A stretch of 64,000 nucleotides of DNA from Ruminococcus sp. (lineage in GTDB: Bacteria; Bacillota; Clostridia; Oscillospirales; Ruminococcaceae): the NCBI GenBank assembly GCA_015066785.1, contig SVNT01000001.1, positions 124,001 through 188,000 on the forward strand, given 5' to 3'. A model generated the notes under the pieces. It was given only the letters and a program-made list of their open reading frames with translations, was not told where the DNA came from and did no database searches. Position 1 is the first letter of the stretch. Each line of letters opens with the position of its first letter. A program made the translations under genes and the position numbers. Below are positions 35,440 through 44,209 of this stretch, piece after piece.

Positions 35440-36309
35440 ATGGGAATAAAAGAAATCTACCCCTATCTTCCCGAGGGAATAGTATCTGAGCTTTCGAAAA
35501 TCCCCGCACACGATGATATATGCGAAATCCGCATGAGGAGCGAAAAGGCGGTGGCTGTTACCATAGGCGGAGTACAGAAGTCCCTCTCACGCATTGTTAC
35601 CGCAGGCGAGGTGGAATCCGCCTTCAACGCTGTGTGCAGACAGTCTGTCCACAGCTATGCACGGGAGATTTCCGAGGGTTTCGTCGTACTTCGTGGAGGG
35701 CACAGGGTTGGTCTTTGCGGAACTGCAGTTATCTCTTCCGATGGAATAGAGACCGTGAGGTACATATCGGGGTTAAATTTTCGCGTCTGCACCGAAAGAA
35801 AAGGCTCCGCCGATGTTATAGTCAAGCGTGTGTTTTCGGGCAAACCCGTCAGTGTTCTTATCGCAGGGGCACCGCTTTCAGCAAAGACCACGGTGCTCAG
35901 GGATTTATGCCGACAGCTCGGCAACAGAACGGGCGTCTGCGTAATAGACGAGCGTGGCGAAATAGCGGCGGCTTACAAAGGGGTAAGCAGTAACGATGTC
36001 GGTAGGTTTACCGATGTTTTCAACGGCTATCCGAGATACGACGGAATGACAACTGCACTCAGGGTAATGTCGCCCGAATACATCGCCGTTGACGAAATCG
36101 GCACGGAAAAAGACGCCGACGCTATTATGTCCTGTATGCACGGCGGAGCACATATTATCGCCACAGCACACGCAGAAAGTACGGACGAGCTTTATCGCCG
36201 CCCGCAGATAAAAAGGCTTATAGAAAACGGAGTTTTTTCATATATAATTTTTCTCGGAAACCGTGAAAATATAGGCAGGGTTATGGAAATACGGGAGGTC
36301 AGAATATGA
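35440..36309 (+). CDS. spoIIIAA: Stage III sporulation protein AA (ATPase)
   Basis: The 289-residue protein is the cytoplasmic secretion-type ATPase of the SpoIIIA-SpoIIQ channel that links mother cell and forespore. Conserved blocks are EIRMRSEKAV, GLCGTAV, VIDERGEIAA and AVDEIGTEKDADAI. The Walker A reads GAPLSAKTT: Ala148 stands where the family has Gly before the lysine (Lys149). It starts eight overlapping or tightly spaced spoIIIA genes with GGATGTG upstream of the ATG. Confidence 0.95.
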   Translation: MGIKEIYPYLPEGIVSELSKIPAHDDICEIRMRSEKAVAVTIGGVQKSLSRIVTAGEVESAFNAVCRQSVHSYAREISEGFVVLRGGHRVGLCGTAVISSDGIETVRYISGLNFRVCTERKGSADVIVKRVFSGKPVSVLIAGAPLSAKTTVLRDLCRQLGNRTGVCVIDERGEIAAAYKGVSSNDVGRFTDVFNGYPRYDGMTTALRVMSPEYIAVDEIGTEKDADAIMSCMHGGAHIIATAHAESTDELYRRPQIKRLIENGVFSYIIFLGNRENIGRVMEIREVRI

Positions 36310-36803
36310 AACTTACAGGCATACTCCTGATATTTTTTGCTTTCACATTTTTCGGGATATACAAGGCGGGGGAGTTGAAAAAACGCAGAATTATCCTCTC
36401 GGATGTTGTTCTTATGCTGGAAAAACTGACAACCTTTATACACTTCAGCAACGCCGATGTTTTCGAGCTTTGCCGTATGCTGATGTCGGACTCCTCGCTG
36501 TCTTCTCTCGGATTTCTTGAGGGGATACCGCTTGACGATACGGAGAATTTTTCGCATGGCTGGAAATCCTCCGTCACACGCTGGAACGCACCGCTTTCTG
36601 CCGAGGAGAAAAATCTCATATCCGACATTGGTGGCGTTCTCGGAAGCACCGACGCCGACGGGCAGATTTCCGTGCTGTCGGTGTATAAATCACGGTTTGA
36701 GTCACTTTCTGCGGCGGCAGATGAAAAGTACAGGAGTAACTCCCGTATGTACTGTATGCTGGGAACTCTCTGCGGCGCGCTGGTGTCGATAATTCTCTTG
36801 TAG
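36306..36803 (+). CDS. spoIIIAB: Stage III sporulation protein AB
   Basis: The 165-residue protein has an N-terminal transmembrane helix (LTGILLIFFAFTFFGIY), a helical GspF-like domain and a C-terminal hydrophobic anchor (GTLCGALVSIILL). It overlaps spoIIIAA by 4 bases. In the channel complex it is the GspF-like inner membrane component that pairs with the AA ATPase. Confidence 0.93.
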   Translation: MKLTGILLIFFAFTFFGIYKAGELKKRRIILSDVVLMLEKLTTFIHFSNADVFELCRMLMSDSSLSSLGFLEGIPLDDTENFSHGWKSSVTRWNAPLSAEEKNLISDIGGVLGSTDADGQISVLSVYKSRFESLSAAADEKYRSNSRMYCMLGTLCGALVSIILL

Positions 36804-36814
36804 CGGAGGAAAAA

Positions 36815-37012
36815 ATGAATATTGATTTGATTTTCAAAATAGCAGGAATAGGAATAATCGTTGCGGTACTCAATCTTCTTCTCAAGCGTGCCGAAAGGGA
36901 AGAGCAGGCAATGATGACAACTCTTGCAGGACTGATTGTCGTGCTTATGATTATAATTGACGAGATAAGCGCACTCTTCGACGCTGTGAAAAGCGTTTTC
37001 GGGTTATGGTAG
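36815..37012 (+). CDS. spoIIIAC: Stage III sporulation protein AC
   Basis: The 65-residue membrane protein has two hydrophobic segments (IIVAVLNLLLKRA and AGLIVVLMIIID). Length and order identify SpoIIIAC. It ends 7 bases inside spoIIIAD. Confidence 0.93.
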   Translation: MNIDLIFKIAGIGIIVAVLNLLLKRAEREEQAMMTTLAGLIVVLMIIIDEISALFDAVKSVFGLW

Positions 37013-37401
37013 AGAGTGTTTTCGGAGTGGCGGCGCTGTGTATTGTCGTGACGATACTTTCAAAGGTTATCGGCAAGTACCACGGGGAGTATTCTCTCTT
37101 CATCTCGATTGTTGCCGTTTCGATTGTGGTCGTCTTTCTGATTACGCAGATTTCTCCCGTGACGGAGCTTATTTCACAGCTTTTTTCCTTTGCGGCTCTC
37201 GACGAGGTCTATATGTCGGTGCTTTTCAAGGCACTCGGTATCTGCTATGTCACACAGCTTGCCTGCGATATATGCAAGGACGGCGGAGAAACCGCACTCG
37301 CTACCGTGGCGGAACTGTCGGGAAAGCTGGCGCTTACGCTTGTCTGTGTTCCGCTTTTTGAGGTGATTATTTCGGTTATCGGGGAGCTTATCTCCCTGTA
37401 A
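37006..37401 (+). CDS. spoIIIAD: Stage III sporulation protein AD
   Basis: The 131-residue protein has about four transmembrane segments and includes GICYVTQLACDICKDGGE, a conserved SpoIIIAD block. It overlaps spoIIIAC by 7 bases. Its role in the channel is structural and little defined. Confidence 0.93.
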   Translation: MVESVFGVAALCIVVTILSKVIGKYHGEYSLFISIVAVSIVVVFLITQISPVTELISQLFSFAALDEVYMSVLFKALGICYVTQLACDICKDGGETALATVAELSGKLALTLVCVPLFEVIISVIGELISL

Positions 37402-37410
37402 GGAGTAAAA

Positions 37411-38538
37411 ATGAAAAGGATAGTGACATTTTTTCTGGCAGTCGTGACGGCTGTTATGTTTTTCGGGATTTCCGTCTTCGCAGAGGACACGTTTTCTGCG
37501 GCGGAGGAAGAGCTTTCGGGGATAACGATACCCGAAAATGCGCAGGAGTTCATAGATGATAATGACATAGGAATATCCGAGCCTGACGGAGTGCTTGAGC
37601 TTACGCCGACGGCTGTTATAAAAACCGTGTGGGAGGAATTTCTCTCCGCACTTGCATTTCCGCTTAAAATGCTGGCGTCGCTTATTGCCGTGATACTCGT
37701 TTCGTCGGTTATGGGAGGTATGGGAGATGCCGCAAAAATCGGCGGGATGTCAAGGATATACGGCGTTGTCGGTGCGCTCGTCAGCGTGATTGTTGTTTCG
37801 GAATGTATCTGTACCTGCGTTCTCATAGCGTCGGAAACACTTTCTCTCGGCGGAGATTTTCTGCTTTCCTATGTCCCTGTCTTCACGGGGATTATCGCCG
37901 CCTGCGGAGGAATAAGCAGCGCCGCAGGTTATCAGCTCACGGTTATTGCCATTGCCGAGATTTTCACGCAGACCGCCTCACAGCTCCTTATGCCGATGAT
38001 GACGCTATGCTTCTGCCTTGCCGTTGTAGAGGCGATAAATCCGACGGTTTCGCTTTCGACGGTAATCGAGGGGATAAAAAAGCTCGCAACTTTTCTTATA
38101 GGCTTGTTTTCCACGGTATTTACGGGCGTTCTTACTTTGCGGAGTGTCGTCGGGACATCTGCCGATACACTTACCGTAAAGGTCGGGAAATATATGACCT
38201 CAAACCTTGTGCCGATTGTCGGGAATGCGGTTTCCGACGCATACAGCACTCTGCGGAGCAGTTTCGGTATTCTTCGTGGCGGGGCAGGGGCGTTCGGGAT
38301 AATAGTCATAGTAATGACTATGCTACCTGCATTGATGTCGGTGGCGGCAACAATGTTCTGCGTATTTGTCGGGAGGGCGACGGCAGACCTCTTCGCTGTG
38401 AAGTATATATCCACCTTTCTTAAATCCGTCGGGGATATTCTTGCTGTTGTTATGTCGCTGCTGATTAGTTTCACCATGCTTTTTGTGATTTCCACCGCCG
38501 TTGTAATGACAGTCGGAATGACTGCGGGAGGTGCCTGA
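37411..38538 (+). CDS. spoIIIAE: Stage III sporulation protein AE
   Basis: The 375-residue protein has a signal peptide (ending VFAED), a short exported domain and about six to seven transmembrane helices, typical of SpoIIIAE. The longest membrane protein in the operon, it may form the channel base. Start after AAGGAGTAAAA. Its last base overlaps the first of spoIIIAF. Confidence 0.94.
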   Translation: MKRIVTFFLAVVTAVMFFGISVFAEDTFSAAEEELSGITIPENAQEFIDDNDIGISEPDGVLELTPTAVIKTVWEEFLSALAFPLKMLASLIAVILVSSVMGGMGDAAKIGGMSRIYGVVGALVSVIVVSECICTCVLIASETLSLGGDFLLSYVPVFTGIIAACGGISSAAGYQLTVIAIAEIFTQTASQLLMPMMTLCFCLAVVEAINPTVSLSTVIEGIKKLATFLIGLFSTVFTGVLTLRSVVGTSADTLTVKVGKYMTSNLVPIVGNAVSDAYSTLRSSFGILRGGAGAFGIIVIVMTMLPALMSVAATMFCVFVGRATADLFAVKYISTFLKSVGDILAVVMSLLISFTMLFVISTAVVMTVGMTAGGA

Positions 38539-39017
38539 TGTCTGCTATGAGAATACTTGTGGCGTCGGCGTGCTTTATGTCTGTCGGGATATGCATTGCA
38601 CAGACGCTCTTGCCTGAAAGGAAATTCGACCGCCAGATGAGGATTATATTTTCGTTGCTTTTTATTGCCGCAATAGCCTCTCCGATAATGTCGGGCAGGC
38701 TGAATTTTGACTTTTCGGAGCTTTCCGACAGCGTGACTGCGTTCGCCGATGTTTACGATATTGAGGAGGATATGCGCCGTGAAATCGGGAAGAACATAGC
38801 CGACGGACTGGCGGAGGAATTATCCGCAAGGGGAATACCTGCGGAAAAAATCTGCGTTGATGTTAATATTGAGGACGAGAACTGCATATCTATTACTAAT
38901 ATCGGTTTTATTCCGCTTTATGATAAAGACGCAGAGGAAATTTCAGCGACGATAAAATTCCTTCTCGGAGAAGATGTTGTTGTTGCGGAGGTGAAAACCG
39001 ATGAAGAATTATCTTGA
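38538..39017 (+). CDS. spoIIIAF: Stage III sporulation protein AF
   Basis: The 159-residue protein has two N-terminal hydrophobic helices (about residues 5-22 and 37-53) and a soluble ring-building motif domain of about 90 residues. It overlaps spoIIIAE by one base and spoIIIAG by 17. In Bacillus SpoIIIAF forms rings in the intermembrane space. Confidence 0.92.
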   Translation: MSAMRILVASACFMSVGICIAQTLLPERKFDRQMRIIFSLLFIAAIASPIMSGRLNFDFSELSDSVTAFADVYDIEEDMRREIGKNIADGLAEELSARGIPAEKICVDVNIEDENCISITNIGFIPLYDKDAEEISATIKFLLGEDVVVAEVKTDEELS

Positions 39018-39510
39018 TATAATAGTCGCAAAACTAAAAGAAAAAAACACCTCGAAAATTCTTGTGGCAATAGGAATTTTCGGTATGTTGCTCGTACTTC
39101 TGTCGGGGATGTTCACCTCAGGCGAAGAAAAATCCGTGACCTCCGAAAACGGCGAGATAAATCTTACAGCCTATAAGAAGAATATCGAGGATGAGCTTTC
39201 GGATATGCTCTCCGAAATTGACGGCGTGGGACGTAACAGGGTTATGGTGACGCTTTCCTCAGGCGAGGAATACATATTTGCGGAGGAAACAAAGACGGGT
39301 AATTCCGCAATGCAGAAAAGCTATGTCATAGTTGAGAAGAACGGCGAAAAGCAGGCGCTTGTCAGCCGTGTGGACAGCCCGAAGGTGAGCGGTGTTATCA
39401 TTGTGTGCGAGGGCGGCGGAAACGCTGTTGTGCGTGAAGAGGTCTACAAAGCGGTGTCAACCGTGCTGGGAATACCACTCGGAGATATATATGTAACAAA
39501 AATAAGTTAA
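39001..39510 (+). CDS. spoIIIAG: Stage III sporulation protein AG
   Basis: The 169-residue protein has one transmembrane helix (ILVAIGIFGMLLVLLSG) and a C-terminal ring-building domain (VMVTLSSGEEYIFAEE, SGVIIVCEGGGNAVVREEV). SpoIIIAG forms the large ring of the channel. The start GGAGGTGAAAACCGATG gives a clear ribosome site inside spoIIIAF. Confidence 0.94.
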   Translation: MKNYLDIIVAKLKEKNTSKILVAIGIFGMLLVLLSGMFTSGEEKSVTSENGEINLTAYKKNIEDELSDMLSEIDGVGRNRVMVTLSSGEEYIFAEETKTGNSAMQKSYVIVEKNGEKQALVSRVDSPKVSGVIIVCEGGGNAVVREEVYKAVSTVLGIPLGDIYVTKIS

Positions 39511-39522
39511 GGAGATGTTTTT

Positions 39523-40059
39523 ATGAAAAAACCTACAATCATTCTCGGAAAAAAGCATATCATTCTTGCGTGCCTTACGCTTATACTCGGCGTTGCGGTA
39601 TATATGAACTATGTCTTCGCAGATGGCGGGGTTCAGCTTGAGCCTGCGCTCGACGAGGCAGACGAGGTAGCAAATTACGGCGAGGCGGAGTTTGTCAGCA
39701 CCGACGATTCGGACAGCTATTTTGCACAGGCAAGAATTGAACGCACAAAAAAGCGTGACGAGGCGAATGTTGCGCTCCAGACAATGCTCGGTGGCGGAGA
39801 CCTCACAGAAGACGAAATCCTTGCAATGAAGCAGGAGGCTGTTACTGCCTCCAAGCTTGTTGAGAGTGAAAGCGTCATCGAAAACCTTATCAAAGCACAG
39901 GGATTTTCCGACTGCGTGGTGTATCTTGACGGCGACAGCGCAAATATCGTTGTAAAAACCGACGGGCTCGTTCCTTCGGAGGCGGCGCAGATAAAAAATA
40001 TCCTTCTGGGAGAAGTTTCTGTTCCCACAGAAAATATTACAATATTTGAAGTAAAATAG
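39523..40059 (+). CDS. spoIIIAH: Stage III sporulation protein AH
   Basis: The 178-residue protein has an N-terminal transmembrane helix (HIILACLTLILGVAVYM) and a C-terminal domain of the YscJ/FliF type (VVYLDGDSANIVVKTDGLVPSEA). SpoIIIAH binds SpoIIQ across the septum. AAGGAGATG precedes the start. It is the last gene of the operon and has no clear terminator before the next promoter. Confidence 0.94.
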   Translation: MKKPTIILGKKHIILACLTLILGVAVYMNYVFADGGVQLEPALDEADEVANYGEAEFVSTDDSDSYFAQARIERTKKRDEANVALQTMLGGGDLTEDEILAMKQEAVTASKLVESESVIENLIKAQGFSDCVVYLDGDSANIVVKTDGLVPSEAAQIKNILLGEVSVPTENITIFEVK

Positions 40060-40088
40060 TTGTGCGATTGAATTTTTTGTGGTATAAT
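40060..40088 (+). promoter_or_regulatory. Sigma-A promoter for the yqhY-recN operon
   Basis: TTGTGC (40060-40065), 17 bp, TATAAT (40083-40088), directly after the spoIIIAH stop. Confidence 0.72.
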
Positions 40089-40127
40089 ATCCTTGTATAA
40101 ATGTATTTTGTGCAAAGGAGAATAACT

Positions 40128-40496
40128 ATGGACGGAATAAAAAAGACTCAGCAGGGTACTCTCAAAGTTTCCGAAGATGTAATTGAGACAATTATCCGCC
40201 TTGCCGTAAAGGATACAGAAGGCGTGGCATCACTTCAGGCACCCGCTGTTGACATCAAGAAAATGATTTTCAGCAAATACGAAAAGAGCGACGCCATAAA
40301 GGTAAAGCTCGCAGGGGATTCTGTTCAGATTGATGTAAGCGTTGCCGCAAAGTACGGATATAAGATTTCCGCACTCGGTGAAAGCCTTCAGGAACGTATA
40401 AAGAATGATGTTCAGTCTATGACGGGAGTAATGGTATCACGAATCAATGTTACTGTTGCAAACCTCGTATTTGAAACAGCTGAGGAAAATAAATAA
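40128..40496 (+). CDS. Asp23/Gls24 family envelope stress protein (YqhY-like)
   Basis: The 122-residue protein starts at MDGIKKTQQGTLKVSED after AAGGAGAATAACT. The Asp23 core (EDVIETIIRLAVKDTEGVASL, VSVAAKYGYKISALGESLQERIKNDV) is complete. Its place directly before nusB corresponds to Bacillus yqhY, linked genetically to acetyl-CoA carboxylase control and envelope homeostasis. First gene of a long housekeeping operon. Confidence 0.92.
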   Translation: MDGIKKTQQGTLKVSEDVIETIIRLAVKDTEGVASLQAPAVDIKKMIFSKYEKSDAIKVKLAGDSVQIDVSVAAKYGYKISALGESLQERIKNDVQSMTGVMVSRINVTVANLVFETAEENK

Positions 40497-40507
40497 TCTC
40501 ACAAACA

Positions 40508-40531
40508 GCAAGCCTCATCTGTGGGGCTTGC
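40508..40531 (+). terminator. Weak hairpin between yqhY-like and nusB
   Basis: GCAAGCCTC, loop ATCTGT, GGGGCTTGC, followed by TTGTTG. It may act as partial terminator or attenuator within the operon. Confidence 0.5.
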
Positions 40532-40559
40532 TTGTTGTGCCTGAAAGGGAAGTTATTAT

Positions 40560-40958
40560 ATGACAAGAAGTGAAATCAGAGAGCAGGCATTCATACTCGT
40601 GTTTGAAAGTCTGTTCAGAGAAAATGAAATCGACGAAATTATAGAGCTTGCGAAGGAAACAGAAGAATTTGAAATAAATTCCGATGTTATCGGTCTTTTC
40701 AAAGGTACTGTCGAAAACCTCGGCGGAGCTACGGAAACCATCGCAAAATACAGCGAAAAGCGTCAGGTAGGCCGTATTCCGAAGGTCAACCTTGCGGTAC
40801 TCGCCCTTGCAATATACGAAATCGAACATACGGATATACCGATAAACGCGGCTATCAGTGAGGCGGTAAATCTTTCGAAGAAATATACTTATGAAAACGA
40901 TGTGTCGTTTGTCAACGGCGTTCTCGGTGCGTATGCAAGAGACAAGGAGAATGTATAA
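40560..40958 (+). CDS. nusB: Transcription antitermination protein NusB
   Basis: The 132-residue all-helical protein has the family blocks REQAFILVFES at the start, KVNLAVLALAIYEI, INEAV-like INAAISEAVNLSKKY and VSFVNGVLGAYAR at the end. NusB with NusE binds boxA of rRNA transcripts. The ribosome site is GAAAGGGAAG. Confidence 0.96.
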   Translation: MTRSEIREQAFILVFESLFRENEIDEIIELAKETEEFEINSDVIGLFKGTVENLGGATETIAKYSEKRQVGRIPKVNLAVLALAIYEIEHTDIPINAAISEAVNLSKKYTYENDVSFVNGVLGAYARDKENV

Positions 40959-40960
40959 AA

Positions 40961-41899
40961 ATGCGTTGCCTTGGGATTGACACCAGTAACTACACCACAT
41001 CGCTTGCAATATATGATACGGATACCGACGAAGTTGTTCAGGCGAAAAAGCTCCTCCCTGTAAAAGAGGGGGAACTCGGCCTGCGGCAGAGCGACGCCGT
41101 ATTCCATCATACAAAGCAGCTCCCCGATTTAGCGGAGGAGTTGTTTTCTGTCCATAACGGAAAAATCGACTGCATTGCAGTATCCTCACGCCCAAGAAAC
41201 ATTGAAGGCTCATATATGCCGTGCTTTCTTGCGGGCGAAGGTCTTGCCAGAACTCTTGCCGCAACGCTTGAAGTTCCGCTGTACAGAACTTCGCACCAGA
41301 TAGGACATATCCTTGCGGCACTTTATTCTGCGGGAATGTTATCGCTCCTCAGAGAAAAGTTCATAGCCTTTCACGTGAGTGGCGGCACTACAGATTGCCT
41401 CGTTGTTGAGCCAGACGCTGAAAATCTCATCAGCATAACGGAAGCTGCGACATCGTCAGACCTCAAGGCAGGACAGCTTATCGACCGTGTCGGTCTTATG
41501 CTCGGACTTGCTTTTCCGTGCGGTAAGGAGCTTGAAAAGTTAGCGGCAGCATCGCAGGCGTCGTTCAGGGAAAAGCCTGTACTTAAAAACGGAAACTGTT
41601 GCCTTTCGGGTATTGAAAACAAGTGCAGAAAGCTCGTGGACAGTGGCAATCCGCCCGAAGATACCGCACTTTTCTGCCTTGAAAGTGTTTTTGCGGCAGT
41701 TTCGGGGATGACGGAATATGCACTCACCGAATACGGAAAATTTCCCGTTGTTTATGCGGGAGGGGTTATGTCCGACAAGATAATTGCGGACAAGCTGAAA
41801 GAAAAATACGAAAACATATATTTTGCATCACCTGAATTTTCGTGTGACAATTCCGCGGGTGTTGCAATTTTCGGTTCAATGGTATATGGAGGGGAATAA
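40961..41899 (+). CDS. TsaD/Kae1-like ASKHA-fold protein (TsaD paralogue)
   Basis: The 312-residue protein starts LGIDTSNYTTSLAIYD and keeps the Kae1 landmarks: the metal motif HQIGH (near residue 112), HVSGGTTD and LAFPCGKELEKLA, with YAGGVMSD near the end. It is shorter than TsaD (about 335-340) and sits in an operon position not used by tsaD, so it is probably the second, TsaD-like protein found in many Clostridia rather than the t6A synthase itself. TsaB/TsaE genes are not in the window. It abuts nusB and xseA. Confidence 0.7.
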   Translation: MRCLGIDTSNYTTSLAIYDTDTDEVVQAKKLLPVKEGELGLRQSDAVFHHTKQLPDLAEELFSVHNGKIDCIAVSSRPRNIEGSYMPCFLAGEGLARTLAATLEVPLYRTSHQIGHILAALYSAGMLSLLREKFIAFHVSGGTTDCLVVEPDAENLISITEAATSSDLKAGQLIDRVGLMLGLAFPCGKELEKLAAASQASFREKPVLKNGNCCLSGIENKCRKLVDSGNPPEDTALFCLESVFAAVSGMTEYALTEYGKFPVVYAGGVMSDKIIADKLKEKYENIYFASPEFSCDNSAGVAIFGSMVYGGE

Positions 41900-43123
41900 A
41901 TGCCTTTAGCTACAGGCACTGTAAGAAGTGTGAATTCTCTGACCAATCCGATGACGGTTTCACAGATTGTGACCTATCTTTCGATGAAGGTCAAGGAGGA
42001 TAACAGGCTTAAATCGAAGTTTATAAAAGGCGAAATATCGAATTTTGTCAATCATCAGAAGACGGGGATGTTCTTCTTTACCCTCAAGGACGGCGAAAGT
42101 GCTATCCGTGCCGTTATGTACCGTTCCTCTGCTGAAAAGGTCGCTTTCGATATACAGGACGGTATGACCGTTGTTGTCAACGCCTCGGTTGAGGTTTACA
42201 CCCGTGACGGAAGCAATCAGCTTATCGTCAGGGAAATCCAGCCTGACGGAATAGGCGCTCTGTACCTTGCTTTTGAACAGACAAAGGCAAAACTTGCGGC
42301 GGAAGGTCTTTTTGATGAAGAAAGGAAAAAGCCGCTCAATCCGTATCCGTCGCATATCGGCATAGTTACCGCCCCTGACGGTGCGGCATCGCAGGATATT
42401 CTCTCGGTTCTCGGAAGAAGGTCGCCGTATTGCTCGGTTACGGTTTATCCTGCACTTGTTCAGGGTGAGAATGCTCCCGATTCAATCGTAAAAAGTCTTG
42501 CAAAAGCGGATTCTTCGGGGCATGACACCATTATCCTCGCAAGAGGAGGGGGTAGCTTTGAAGACCTCAACTGTTTCAACTCCGAAAAGGTTGTCCGTGC
42601 CGTTGCGGAGTGTGTTACTCCCGTAATTTCCGCTGTCGGCCACGAAACTGATACCACTCTTGTTGATTATGTTTCGGACAGAAGGGCGTTGACACCTACC
42701 GATTCGGGTGTTATTGTTGCGGAAGAAAAAAATAATTTGCTGAATATATTGCAAAAGTATAGTGATTTGTTGTATAATTATACATTACAGAGGATAAATT
42801 CACTTGAAAGTGATTTGAAATGCTCCGTTGCGGAATATTCACGCTTATCTCCGCAGAATAAGATAATCGTGGCAGGCGAACGGCTGAAAAACGCCGAATC
42901 GGCACTTAACAGCCTTACGGCGTCTGTTATTTCCGAAAAAAGCGCCGCACTCGATACACTTTCTGCGGTTCTTAAACAGCTCGACCCTGAAACTGTACTC
43001 CTCAGGGGATATTCAATGATATTCAGAAAAGATGAAATAATAACCACAGCAAAAAATCTGTCATCGGGTGATGAAATCACCGTGAAACTCTCGGACGGAG
43101 AGGTAAAGGCTGTTGTTGTATAA
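41900..43123 (+). CDS. xseA: Exodeoxyribonuclease VII large subunit
   Basis: The 407-residue protein has an N-terminal OB domain (NFVNHQKTGMFFFTLKD), the nuclease core (HIGIVTAPDGAASQDILSV, LARGGGSFEDLNCFN, SAVGHETDTTL) and a coiled C-terminal region. With XseB it degrades single-stranded DNA. The ATG follows the upstream stop directly; GGAGGGGAAT is the ribosome site. Confidence 0.97.
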   Translation: MPLATGTVRSVNSLTNPMTVSQIVTYLSMKVKEDNRLKSKFIKGEISNFVNHQKTGMFFFTLKDGESAIRAVMYRSSAEKVAFDIQDGMTVVVNASVEVYTRDGSNQLIVREIQPDGIGALYLAFEQTKAKLAAEGLFDEERKKPLNPYPSHIGIVTAPDGAASQDILSVLGRRSPYCSVTVYPALVQGENAPDSIVKSLAKADSSGHDTIILARGGGSFEDLNCFNSEKVVRAVAECVTPVISAVGHETDTTLVDYVSDRRALTPTDSGVIVAEEKNNLLNILQKYSDLLYNYTLQRINSLESDLKCSVAEYSRLSPQNKIIVAGERLKNAESALNSLTASVISEKSAALDTLSAVLKQLDPETVLLRGYSMIFRKDEIITTAKNLSSGDEITVKLSDGEVKAVVV

Positions 43124-43134
43124 CGGAGGGTTTT

Positions 43135-43320
43135 ATGAAATTCGAACAGGGTATGGAAAAACTCGAAGATATTATAGAAAAACTCGAAAGCGGAAAACTC
43201 ACACTTGAGGAAACCGTGGAATTATATAAAAGCGGCAACGATATTATCGCAAAATGCAAGGCTGAAATCGAAAAAGCCAGACAGGTAATAACCGTTGACG
43301 GCGGAGGGAATAATGACTAG
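43135..43320 (+). CDS. xseB: Exodeoxyribonuclease VII small subunit
   Basis: The 61-residue helical protein has the XseB core FEQGMEKLEDIIEKLESG and LEETVELYKSG. It follows xseA by 11 bp and overlaps ispA by 8 bases. Confidence 0.96.
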   Translation: MKFEQGMEKLEDIIEKLESGKLTLEETVELYKSGNDIIAKCKAEIEKARQVITVDGGGNND

Positions 43321-44194
43321 CGAAAACAAACAGCGTTTTGACGCCTATGTTGCGGCTGTTGAAAACAGAATAAACGCTCTTTTTGACGGTAAGTATTCTT
43401 CCGAAACGGCACTTCGTGACGCAATGTATTATTCATTGTCAGCAGGCGGAAAGCGTATCCGTCCCGTGCTTGCGCTTGAATTCTGCCGTATCTGCGGCGG
43501 TGAATACGAAAAAGCACTCGATGCGGCTGTCGCTCTTGAGATGATACACACTTTCTCGCTCATACACGACGACCTGCCGTGCATGGACGACGACGATTAC
43601 CGCAGAGGCAGAAAATCCTGCCACAAGGAATTCGACGAGGCGACGGCGCTCCTTGCGGGCGACGCACTCGAAAATCTTGCGTACAGGGTGATTGCCGACA
43701 GCAACGGAATTTCAGACGGTGCGAAGATAAAGCTCGTCGCTGTTTTTTCCGACTGCGTAAAGCGTATGATCGACGGTCAGGTAAACGACCTCGCTTACGA
43801 AAAATCGTCTGCTGTCACAACAGAACAGCTTATATCAATGTATTCGCAGAAAACCTGCGCACTCATTGAATGTGCGTGCCTTATCGGTTGTATATGTGCA
43901 GGTGCGGACGATGAAAAAATATCCGCAGCGAAGGAATATTCGCTTGATATGGGGCTTGCTTTCCAGATAACCGATGATATTCTTGATATTCTCGGCGATG
44001 AACAGACCCTCGGAAAACCAATAGGCAGTGACGCCGCTTCTGGAAAAACAACCTTTGCTGCACTCGTCGGGGTAGATGAGGCGTACAAAACGGCGAAAAA
44101 ATATTCGGATGACGCAATAAATGCGCTTTCCGTTTTTGGAGATTATGATTTTATGGAGGAGCTTACAGATTTGCTCCTGGACAGGAAAAAATAA
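43313..44194 (+). CDS. ispA: Farnesyl diphosphate synthase (geranyltranstransferase)
   Basis: The 293-residue protein starts at MTSENKQRF (GGAGGGAATA before the ATG) and has the two aspartate-rich motifs, DDLPCMDDDD (near residue 88) and DDILD (near 222), plus GGKRIRPVL. It condenses isopentenyl diphosphate to C15, feeding undecaprenyl and quinone synthesis. dxs lies two genes downstream, so this operon holds two isoprenoid steps. Confidence 0.95.
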   Translation: MTSENKQRFDAYVAAVENRINALFDGKYSSETALRDAMYYSLSAGGKRIRPVLALEFCRICGGEYEKALDAAVALEMIHTFSLIHDDLPCMDDDDYRRGRKSCHKEFDEATALLAGDALENLAYRVIADSNGISDGAKIKLVAVFSDCVKRMIDGQVNDLAYEKSSAVTTEQLISMYSQKTCALIECACLIGCICAGADDEKISAAKEYSLDMGLAFQITDDILDILGDEQTLGKPIGSDAASGKTTFAALVGVDEAYKTAKKYSDDAINALSVFGDYDFMEELTDLLLDRKK

Positions 44195-44209
44195 AGGGGT
44201 ATCAGAAAT

